64,000 nucleotides of DNA from Solihabitans fulvus (lineage in GTDB: Bacteria; Actinomycetota; Actinomycetes; Mycobacteriales; Pseudonocardiaceae), in contig NZ_VUOB01000041.1 in the NCBI RefSeq assembly GCF_008386585.1, forward strand, positions 60,250-124,249. Direction: 5' to 3'. The translations under genes were made by a program, and so were the position numbers. The notes under the pieces were generated by a model. It was not told the origin of the DNA and made no database searches. It saw only the letters and a list, made by a program, of their open reading frames with translations. Positions 57,697 through 64,000 of the stretch are shown here, one piece after another; positions within the stretch are counted from its first letter, which is position 1; the number at the start of each line of letters is the position of its first letter.

Positions 57697-57757
57697 GACA
57701 TCACTATGACGTCACCTGCGACGTCGGTCAAGCGATTCCTGACGCCGGGTGACGTCA
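57696..57757. promoter_or_regulatory. Three TGACRTCA boxes between divergent genes
   Basis: TGACATCA (57696-57703), TGACGTCA (57707-57714) and TGACGTCA (57750-57757) lie between the RHH-like gene and thyX. The first two are direct repeats 11 bases apart, one DNA turn. They look like a regulator binding array, possibly for the RHH-like protein itself. Confidence 0.6.
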
Positions 57758-57862
57758 CCTCGGCGTCGTCCCCGGCCGGCGGTTACGCTGCGCGCGGCAG
57801 TCGTGGGGTGCAGACCCGCAGCATGGGTGGGTGCGCCGAGAACAGAAAAGGGGCAGCAGACC

Positions 57863-58615
57863 GTGACCGAGACGGTGTCGCCGAAGGTGCAGTTGATCGC
57901 GAAGACCGAGTTCTTCCCGCCGGAGGACGTGCCCTGGTCCACCGACGCGGAGGGCGGCGAGGCCCTGGCCGAGTTCGCCGGCCGCGCCTGCTACCAGTCG
58001 TGGAAGAAGCCGAACCCGGCCACCGCGACCAACGCCGGCTACCTCCAGCACATCATCGAGGTCGGCCACCTCTCGGTGCTCGAACACGGCTCGGCCAGCT
58101 TCTACCTCACCGGCATCTCCCGCTCGCTGACCCACGAGCTGATCCGGCACCGGCACTTCTCCTACTCGCAGCTGTCCCAGCGGTACGTGCCCGAGCGGGA
58201 CGCCGCGATGGTCGAGCCCGACGTCATCGCCAACGACCCCGAGCTGCACGCCGCGTTCCTCGCCGCGGCCGAGGCCAGCGTCGCCGCCTACAACGAGCTG
58301 CTCGCCGGCCTCGAGCGGAAGTTCTCCGACGTGCCGAGCGCGACGCTGCGCCGCAAGCAGGCCAGGCAGGCCGCGCGGGCCGTGCTGCCCAACGCCACCG
58401 AGACCCGCATCGTGGTCACCGGCAACTACCGCGCCTGGCGGCACTTCATCGCGATGCGCGCCACCGAGCACGCCGACGTGGAGATCCGCCAGCTGGCCGT
58501 GGAGTGCCTGCGCCAGCTCCAGAAGGCCGCCGCCAACGTGTTCGCCGACTTCACCATCTCCGCCCTTCCCGACGGCACCGAGGTGGCCTCCAGCCCGCTC
58601 GTCCTCGAGGGCTGA
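57863..58615 (+). CDS. thyX: FAD-dependent thymidylate synthase ThyX
   Basis: Enzyme of 250 residues that methylates dUMP to dTMP with methylene-THF, FAD and NADPH. The ThyX signature RHRHFSYSQLSQRY is present, together with GRACYQSWKKPNPATATN at the N-terminus and NATETRIVVTGNYRAWRHFIAMR, the FAD- and substrate-binding region. Length is normal. GTG 57863 follows AAAGGGGCAG. No thyA is visible in this window. Confidence 0.97.
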   Translation: MTETVSPKVQLIAKTEFFPPEDVPWSTDAEGGEALAEFAGRACYQSWKKPNPATATNAGYLQHIIEVGHLSVLEHGSASFYLTGISRSLTHELIRHRHFSYSQLSQRYVPERDAAMVEPDVIANDPELHAAFLAAAEASVAAYNELLAGLERKFSDVPSATLRRKQARQAARAVLPNATETRIVVTGNYRAWRHFIAMRATEHADVEIRQLAVECLRQLQKAAANVFADFTISALPDGTEVASSPLVLEG

Positions 58616-58620
58616 CCGGG

Positions 58621-59013
58621 ATGAACCGGCTGACGATCGACGTCCGGCCAGGCGAGTACACCGTGGCGCGGCTGCCGCAGGACGCGCCGGTGCCGCCCGG
58701 CCTGTTCGACCATCCCGGCCTGGTGTCGGTGACCAGGACACCGGACGAGCTGTCGATCGTCTGCCCGAGCGAGCACGCCCCGGCCACCGACCAGGTGCAG
58801 GACGGCTGGCGGCTGCTGACCGTGCGGGGGCCGCTGGAGTTCACCCTGACGGGGATCATGGCCGCGCTGTCCGGCGGCCTTGCCGCCGCCGGGGTCAGCC
58901 TGTTCGCGCTGTCCACCTACGACACCGATCACCTGCTGGTGAAGGCCACCGACCTGGACCGCGCCGTCCGGGCGCTGCTGGCTGGCGGCAACGAGGTGCG
59001 CGGCACCGACTGA
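58621..59013 (+). CDS. ACT-domain protein (CASTOR-type)
   Basis: Protein of 130 residues. After an N-terminal half with VRPGEYTVARLPQDAPVPPGLFDHPGLVSVTRTPDELSIVCPSE, the end GIMAALSGGLAAAGVSLFALSTYDTDHLLVKATDLDRAVRAL is a clear ACT domain of the CASTOR/ACT_7 type. These domains bind amino acids. ATG 58621 starts six bases after the thyX stop. With dapA downstream, a sensor of lysine or another amino acid could be imagined, but nothing more direct supports that. Confidence 0.85.
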   Translation: MNRLTIDVRPGEYTVARLPQDAPVPPGLFDHPGLVSVTRTPDELSIVCPSEHAPATDQVQDGWRLLTVRGPLEFTLTGIMAALSGGLAAAGVSLFALSTYDTDHLLVKATDLDRAVRALLAGGNEVRGTD

Positions 59014-59110
59014 CGTCGTCCGGCCCGGCGAATTCCACTCGATCAGCTCTCAGGGCGGCAGTTCCCCCGTTAGGGTGACTGCCGTCCTGAGCTGGTGGAG
59101 GAGACCGACG

Positions 59111-60586
59111 GTGACAGAGCAGCAAGGACAGGCGGTATCGGCCAGACTCGTCGCCGGCAGGTACCGGATTCTCGGCGAGATCGGCCGAGGCGGCATGGGT
59201 GTGGTCTGGCGGGCCGAGGACCAGGTGATCGGCCGCCAGGTGGCGATCAAGGAGCTCCGGCTCCCTGCCGACGTGCCGCCGGAGGAGCGCGCGGTCTTCG
59301 AGCAACGAGTGCTGCGCGAGGCCCGCACCGCGGGGCGGCTCAACGACCCCGCCGTGGTCACCGTGTTCGACGTCGTCGCCGAGGACGGCACCAGCTACAT
59401 CGTCATGGAGCTGGTCGAGGCCCCGACGCTGAGCGACGAGGTGACGCGCCGTGGCCCGCTGCCGCCGGAGCGCGTCGCGGCCATCGCCGGGCAGCTGCTG
59501 TCCGCGCTGGAGGCCGCGCACACCGCCGGTGTCGTGCACCGGGACGTCAAGCCGGGCAACATCATGGTGCTGCCCAACGGCAGGGTGAAGCTGGCCGACT
59601 TCGGCATCGCGCAGGCCGTCGACGACCCGCGCCTGACCACCAGCGGAACCCTCATCGGCTCGCCAGCATTCATGGCGCCGGAGCGGGTGCACGGCCACGA
59701 GGCCGGCCCGCCGTCGGACCTGTGGGCGCTCGGCGCGACGCTGTTCTTCGCCGTCGAGGGCTTCATCCCGTTCGAGCGATCCTCCACCGCGGCCACCCTG
59801 CACGCGATCATCAACGAGGTGCCGTTCCTGACCCGCTGCCAGGGCCCGCTGGCCTCGGCGATCAGCGGACTGCTGATCGCCTCGCCCGCCGCGCGGCTGT
59901 CCACGGCCCAGGTGCGGGCGCTGCTCGACCAGGTCGCTCCCTCGGCGGCCGGCGTGACCGCGCCGATCGCCCCGCCGACCGCCCGCTATCCCTACCCGCA
60001 GGCCACCGTCCAGGTGCGGCCACCGGCCCCCGCCCGCCGACGTCGTTGGGGCGTCACGATTCCCGTCACCCTCGTGCTGGTCGCCGCGCTGCTCACCGCC
60101 GGCGTGCTCGCGGACCGCTACGTGCTCAACCGCCCCGACACGCCGGTGTCGGCCATGCAGCCGACCTGGACCTACGGCGAAGGCGGCCAGCTGCCCGCCT
60201 TCGGGCTGTCGAAGAGCTACTGCGCCAACGGGCGCCTGGAACAGGGCCACCGCTACGCCTCAAGCGGCACGGTGAGCTGCAAGGAACCGCACGACATCGA
60301 GGTCTTCGGGGCCAGCGAGACCTTCGACTCCGCACCCAAGCTCGCCTACCCGGGGCTGGCGCCGCTGAGCCGCTACGCCGAGGGATGGTGCTCGCTGGTC
60401 TTCTCCTCCGACCAGATCACCATGGCGGACAAGGACACCGCGCTGCACTACGTCGCGATCGTGCCGACCGACAAGGCGTGGCAGTCGCCTGGCGAGGACA
60501 AGATCGGCGCGCGCGACGTCTACTGCGTGCTGTGGCGCAAGGACTTCTCGCAGCTCACCAATCCCGTCCTGAAGGAGCGGGAGTAG
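59111..60586 (+). CDS. Transmembrane serine/threonine protein kinase
   Basis: Protein of 491 residues. GTG 59111 follows GAGGAGACC. The Hanks-type kinase domain (residues ~18-280) has GRGGMG (P loop), VAIK (ATP Lys 47), HRDVKPGN (catalytic Asp), DFGIA (Mg Asp) and APE. After a Pro-rich linker a single helix (VTIPVTLVLVAALLTAGVLA) at ~315-335 leads to an outer domain of ~150 residues with four Cys, probably two disulfides. There are no PASTA repeats, so the sensed signal differs from PknB. The activation loop has two Thr (RLTTSGT) for autophosphorylation. Confidence 0.94.
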   Translation: MTEQQGQAVSARLVAGRYRILGEIGRGGMGVVWRAEDQVIGRQVAIKELRLPADVPPEERAVFEQRVLREARTAGRLNDPAVVTVFDVVAEDGTSYIVMELVEAPTLSDEVTRRGPLPPERVAAIAGQLLSALEAAHTAGVVHRDVKPGNIMVLPNGRVKLADFGIAQAVDDPRLTTSGTLIGSPAFMAPERVHGHEAGPPSDLWALGATLFFAVEGFIPFERSSTAATLHAIINEVPFLTRCQGPLASAISGLLIASPAARLSTAQVRALLDQVAPSAAGVTAPIAPPTARYPYPQATVQVRPPAPARRRRWGVTIPVTLVLVAALLTAGVLADRYVLNRPDTPVSAMQPTWTYGEGGQLPAFGLSKSYCANGRLEQGHRYASSGTVSCKEPHDIEVFGASETFDSAPKLAYPGLAPLSRYAEGWCSLVFSSDQITMADKDTALHYVAIVPTDKAWQSPGEDKIGARDVYCVLWRKDFSQLTNPVLKERE

Positions 60587-60596
60587 CGTTCGCCGC

Positions 60597-61223
60597 ATGA
60601 GTGTGGCGCGCGAGGAACGTCGGCTGCTCTGCGACCTGTTCGCCGAACTGGGACCCGACGCGCCGACCCGGTGCGAGGGCTGGCAGACCAGGGACCTCGC
60701 CGCGCACCTGGCGCTGCGCGAGCGACGCCCGGACGCGGCCATCGGCATCGCGGTGTCCTCGTTCGCCGGGCGCACCCGGCGCGTGCAGGAGAGCTTCGCG
60801 GCGCGGCCGTGGGCCGAGCTGGTCGACCTGGTGCGCTCCGGCCCGCCGCGCTGGTCCCCGTACGCGATCACTGCGGTGGACGGGCTGGTCAACGCGGCCG
60901 AGTTCTTCATCCACCACGAGGACGTGCGCAGGGCGCGGGAGGACTGGCAGCCGCGGCCGCCGGAGTCCGCGCGCGACGAGGTGTTGTGGCGCAACGTCAC
61001 CAGGGCCGGCAGGCTCACCTACCGGCGCAGCCCGGTCGGCGTCGCGCTGCGCCGCCCGGACGGCACCGAGGCGACCGTCCGGCGCGGCCCGAACACGGCG
61101 ACCGTCGTCGGCGAGCCCGGCGAGCTGTTGCTGCACGCCTTCGGCCGCGACCGCGCGGTGGTCGAGTTCGACGGCGAACAGTCCTCGATCGCGGTCGTGC
61201 AGGGCCTGGACCGAGGCATGTGA
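60597..61223 (+). CDS. TIGR03085-family MDMPI-like metal-binding protein
   Basis: Protein of 208 residues. The N-terminal ~120 residues have the DinB/MDMPI helical-bundle pattern CEGWQTRDLAAHLALRERRPDAA and AEFFIHHEDVRRARE, in which His residues bind metal. This is the TIGR03085 family, related to mycothiol-dependent maleylpyruvate isomerase. It starts 10 bases after the kinase gene. A mycothiol-dependent reaction or an isomerase role is likely from the fold only. The actual substrate is unknown. Confidence 0.9.
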   Translation: MSVAREERRLLCDLFAELGPDAPTRCEGWQTRDLAAHLALRERRPDAAIGIAVSSFAGRTRRVQESFAARPWAELVDLVRSGPPRWSPYAITAVDGLVNAAEFFIHHEDVRRAREDWQPRPPESARDEVLWRNVTRAGRLTYRRSPVGVALRRPDGTEATVRRGPNTATVVGEPGELLLHAFGRDRAVVEFDGEQSSIAVVQGLDRGM

Positions 61224-61328
61224 CGCGGCCCGCGACACCCCTGACCACCACGTCTAACAGATGCGGGCCCCGTGGACATGCAGGACGCCTGGTCGGCGGC
61301 CGGGGGGCCACGCGGTAGCGTCATCGCC

Positions 61329-62282
61329 ATGACCGGATGTCCCACCGCCTCCAAGGGCCGACCCTTCGGCCGGGTGCTCACCGCCATGGTCACGCCCTTC
61401 GACGCCGACGGCGCGCTGGACCTGGACCGGGCGCAGCGGCTCGCCGTGCATCTGGTGGAGCTCGGGAACGACGGCCTCGTGGTCAACGGCACCACCGGCG
61501 AGTCGCCGACCACGACCGACGCGGAGAAGGCCGACCTCATCCGGGCGGTCGTGCAGGCCGTCGGCGACCGGGCCACCGTCGTGGCAGGCGCCGGCACCAA
61601 CGACACCGCGCACAGCATCGAGCTGGCCCGCGCGGCCGAGCGGGCCGGCGCACACGGCCTGCTCGTGGTGACGCCGTACTACTCGCGCCCGCCGCAGGCC
61701 GGCCTGCTCGCGCACTTCACCGCCGTCGCGGACGCGACCGAACTGCCCGTGCTGCTCTACGACATCCCGCCCCGCTCGGTCGTCCCCATCGAGGTCGACA
61801 CCCTGCTGCGGCTCGCGGAACACCCCAGGATCGTCGGCGTCAAGGACGCCAAGGGCGACCTGTACGCCGGCAGCCAGGTGATCGCCGGCACCGACCTGGC
61901 CTACTACTCCGGCGACGACCCGCTGAACCTGCCGTGGCTGTCCGTCGGCGCGGTCGGCTGCGTCAGCGTCATCGGCCACGTGGTGGCCGACCGGCTGCGC
62001 GCGATGCTCGACGCGCACGACAGCGGCGACCTGGCCACTGCCCGCGCCGTGCACCACTCGCTGCTGCCGGTCTGCCGCGCGATGGGCCGCGTCGGCGGTG
62101 TCGTCTTCGCGAAGGCCGCGCTCGGGTTGCGCGGACACGACGTCGGCGGCACTCGCCTGCCGCTGCCCCCGGCGACCACGGACGACATCCAGTCCATCGC
62201 CACCGACCTCGTGGCGGCAGGCGTGTCCCTCGCGGACACCGCCGCCACCACCAACACGAACATCGGGACGGTCCGCAAGTGA
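61329..62282 (+). CDS. dapA: 4-hydroxy-tetrahydrodipicolinate synthase
   Basis: Class I aldolase of 317 residues that condenses pyruvate with aspartate semialdehyde, the first step specific to lysine/diaminopimelate. The Schiff-base Lys lies in VGVKDAKGDL, Tyr in TPYYSRPPQAGL, and NGTTGESPTTTDAEK is the conserved substrate loop. ATG 61329 lies eight bases after TAGCGT, suggesting a leaderless transcript. Its stop overlaps the RNase J start. It pairs functionally with the dapB gene about 9 kb upstream. Confidence 0.96.
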   Translation: MTGCPTASKGRPFGRVLTAMVTPFDADGALDLDRAQRLAVHLVELGNDGLVVNGTTGESPTTTDAEKADLIRAVVQAVGDRATVVAGAGTNDTAHSIELARAAERAGAHGLLVVTPYYSRPPQAGLLAHFTAVADATELPVLLYDIPPRSVVPIEVDTLLRLAEHPRIVGVKDAKGDLYAGSQVIAGTDLAYYSGDDPLNLPWLSVGAVGCVSVIGHVVADRLRAMLDAHDSGDLATARAVHHSLLPVCRAMGRVGGVVFAKAALGLRGHDVGGTRLPLPPATTDDIQSIATDLVAAGVSLADTAATTNTNIGTVRK

Positions 62283-63973
62283 CGGCAGTGAACCAAAGCA
62301 AGAAGGCCACCCCTCCGCCGCCGTTGGCTGAAGGCGGCCTGCGCATCGTCGCGCTCGGGGGCATCGGCGAGGTCGGTCGCAACATGACCGTCTTCGAACA
62401 CGCCGGACGGCTGCTGATCGTCGACTGCGGCGTGCTGTTCCCCGAGGACGACCAGCCGGGTGTCGACCTGATCCTGCCGGACTTCCGGGCCATCGAGGAC
62501 CGGCTGGACGACATCGAGGCGCTGGTCCTCACGCACGGCCACGAGGACCACATCGGCGCGGTGCCGTTCCTGCTCAAGCAGCGGCCCGACCTGCCGGTGA
62601 TCGGCTCCCGGTTCACCCTCGCGCTGCTGGCGGCCAAATGCCGCGAGCACCGGCAGACCCCCACCCTGATCGAGGTCGCTGAGGGCCAGCACAGCTCGCA
62701 CGGCCCGTTCGACTGCGAGTTCTTCGCCGTCAACCACTCCATCCCGGACGCGCTGGCCGTGGCCATCCGCACCTCAGCCGGCCTGGTGCTGCACACCGGC
62801 GACATCAAGCTGGACCAGCTGCCGCTGGACGGCAGGCTGACCGACCTCGCCGGCTTCTCCCGCCTCGGCGACGAGGGCGTCGACCTGTTCCTGGTCGACT
62901 CCACCAACGCCGAGGTGCCCGGTTTCGTGGTGCCCGAGCGCGAGATCGGCCCGGTGCTCGACGGCGTGATCCGCAAGGCGAGCCAGCGCGTGATCGTGGC
63001 GTGCTTCGCCAGCCACGTGCACCGGGTGCAGCAGGTGCTCGACGTCGCCGTTGAGCACGGCAGGCGCGTCGCGCTGGTCGGCAGGTCGATGGTCCGCAAC
63101 ATGGGCATCGCCGCCGACCTGGGGCTGCTGCACGTGCCGGAGGGCCTGTTCGTCGACCTCGACGTGGCGATGCAGCTGCCGTCCGACCAGGTGCTGTTCG
63201 TGTCGACCGGTTCGCAGGGCGAACCGCTGTCGGCGCTGTCGCGGATGGCGCGCGGCGAGCACCGGCAGATCTCCATCGAGCCAGGCGACACCGTGGTGCT
63301 GGCCAGCTCGCTCATCCCTGGCAACGAGAACGCCGTGTTCGGCGTCGTCAACGGCCTTGTCCGGCTCGGCGCGCAGGTGGTGCACCAGGGCAACGCCAAG
63401 GTGCACGTGTCCGGCCACGCCCCGGCGGGCGAGCTGCTGTTCCTGTACAACTCGGTGCGGCCGAGCAACGTGATGCCGGTGCACGGCGAGTGGCGGCACC
63501 TGCGCGCCAACGCGGCGCTGGCGGTGCGCACCGGGGTGGCCGAGGACCGCGTGGTGATCGCCGAGGACGGCGTGGTCGTCGACCTCGTCGACGGCAAGGC
63601 GCAGATCAGCGGTCGGGTCGAGGTCGGGCACGTGTACGTGGACGGCCTGTCGGTCGGCGACGTCGGCGAGTCGACCCTGTCGGACCGGCTGGTGCTCGGC
63701 GAGGGCGGGTTCATCTCGATCAGCGTGGCCGTGCAGTCCAGCACCGGCCGCGCGGTGTCGCCGCCGACCGTGTCCGGGCGCGGGTTCTCCGACGACCCCA
63801 AGGCGCTTGACCAGGCCGTGGCGCTGGTGGAGATGGAGCTGTCCCGCACCGAGGCCGAGGGCATCACCGACCCGCACCGGATCGCGCAGGCCATCCGCCG
63901 CGTGGTCGGCCGCTGGGTCGCCGACACCTACCGCCGCCGCCCGATGATCGTGCCGACGGTCATCCCAGTCTGA
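62279..63973 (+). CDS. rnj: Ribonuclease J
   Basis: Metallo-beta-lactamase-type RNase of 564 residues with both endo- and 5'-exonuclease activity. It has LTHGHEDHIGAVPFLL (metal ligands), the beta-CASP region (STGSQGEPLSALSRM) and VSGHAPAGELL, and the C-terminal oligomerisation domain. The GTG start overlaps the dapA stop (GTGA). It completes, with pnp, the RNA decay pair of this region. The dapA-rnj order is widespread in actinomycetes. Confidence 0.96.
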   Translation: MTAVNQSKKATPPPPLAEGGLRIVALGGIGEVGRNMTVFEHAGRLLIVDCGVLFPEDDQPGVDLILPDFRAIEDRLDDIEALVLTHGHEDHIGAVPFLLKQRPDLPVIGSRFTLALLAAKCREHRQTPTLIEVAEGQHSSHGPFDCEFFAVNHSIPDALAVAIRTSAGLVLHTGDIKLDQLPLDGRLTDLAGFSRLGDEGVDLFLVDSTNAEVPGFVVPEREIGPVLDGVIRKASQRVIVACFASHVHRVQQVLDVAVEHGRRVALVGRSMVRNMGIAADLGLLHVPEGLFVDLDVAMQLPSDQVLFVSTGSQGEPLSALSRMARGEHRQISIEPGDTVVLASSLIPGNENAVFGVVNGLVRLGAQVVHQGNAKVHVSGHAPAGELLFLYNSVRPSNVMPVHGEWRHLRANAALAVRTGVAEDRVVIAEDGVVVDLVDGKAQISGRVEVGHVYVDGLSVGDVGESTLSDRLVLGEGGFISISVAVQSSTGRAVSPPTVSGRGFSDDPKALDQAVALVEMELSRTEAEGITDPHRIAQAIRRVVGRWVADTYRRRPMIVPTVIPV

Positions 63974-63978
63974 GTCAC

Positions 63979-64000
63979 GTCATGAGGGTCCCGTCAGGAC
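63979..64000 (+). repeat. AAGGGTCCC-type repeat unit at window end
   Basis: GTCATGAGGGTCCCGTCAGGAC resembles the unit at 44158-44180 with one gap and two changes. It starts five bases after the RNase J stop and is cut by the window edge, so its full hairpin cannot be seen. Confidence 0.55.

Noticed and set aside
1..64000. tRNA, rRNA, integrase, transposase, phage, or restriction/defence gene clusters
   Set aside because: I saw none in reading the sequence. The Scr1-type pair is toxin-antitoxin-like, but no other defence component accompanies it, so a new defence system is not claimed.

Overview
The window is high-GC DNA with dense, often overlapping genes, many GTG or TTG starts and several apparently leaderless genes. 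It carries mycothiol-era actinobacterial gene content: DUF397/XRE (Scr1-type) regulator pairs, a RIO kinase, a single-pass Ser/Thr kinase, ThyX, RNase J, and the block rimP-nusA-ylxR-infB-ylxP-rbfA-DHH-MATE-truB-ribF-rpsO-pnp-M16 protease-dapB-thyX-dapA-rnj. This order fits the actinomycete order Pseudonocardiales (the Actinosynnema, Saccharothrix, Lentzea or Amycolatopsis neighbourhood). That placement is inferred from gene content and order, not from a marker-gene comparison.

Bases 1-4880 are accessory. They hold the start of a secreted CHAP-domain amidase (its C-terminus lies off the window), two tiny genes in tandem, a LuxR-type regulator, and a Scr1-type island. The island has one XRE/DUF5753 gene behind a small, probably frameshifted Cys-pair protein gene, and a divergent XRE/DUF5753-DUF397 pair. 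It lies between two 70-bp direct repeats that are 91% identical. Next come a zinc-type CDF exporter and a PIG-L deacetylase. At 6668-10782 a cobalamin riboswitch precedes a NiCoT nickel/cobalt transporter, cobH, a CbiX-type chelatase with a His-rich tail, and a CysG-like fusion. These four genes overlap one another and look like one B12-controlled unit for cobalt uptake and corrin synthesis.

Bases 10900-32500 are a mixed region. It contains a secreted G1 glutamic peptidase, an HxlR regulator divergent from an iron-sulfur QueG-like protein, a DEAD-box helicase, a MarR regulator divergent from wrbA and a DHA2 efflux pump, a RIO kinase, yaaA, a two-domain acetyltransferase and proS. After these come a HAD phosphatase, two paralogous membrane-anchored proteins, a YjbQ protein, an aldo/keto reductase-TetR pair with a class V aminotransferase-like protein, and a DUF4439-lipoprotein pair.

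From 32709 to the end lies the conserved translation, RNA-decay and lysine-biosynthesis block. rimP, nusA, ylxR, infB, rbfA, truB and rpsO build or drive ribosomes and transcription. pnp and rnj degrade RNA, and pnp is preceded by a long hairpin like the RNase III target known upstream of bacterial pnp genes. dapB and dapA make diaminopimelate and lysine, thyX makes dTMP, and ribF makes FMN and FAD. Unrelated genes are interleaved: a secreted beta-propeller protein, MATE and MFS exporters, two overlapping Cys-pair mini-proteins, a YcaQ-type DNA glycosylase, a DUF4097 operon and a Ser/Thr kinase. I saw no tRNA, rRNA, CRISPR array, transposase or prophage gene. I also found no convincing new multi-gene system. 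The most unusual items are the repeat-flanked Scr1 island, a perfect 38-nt palindrome inside the G1 peptidase gene, the in-frame UGA-separated mini-genes, and an aldo/keto reductase whose catalytic His appears to be missing.
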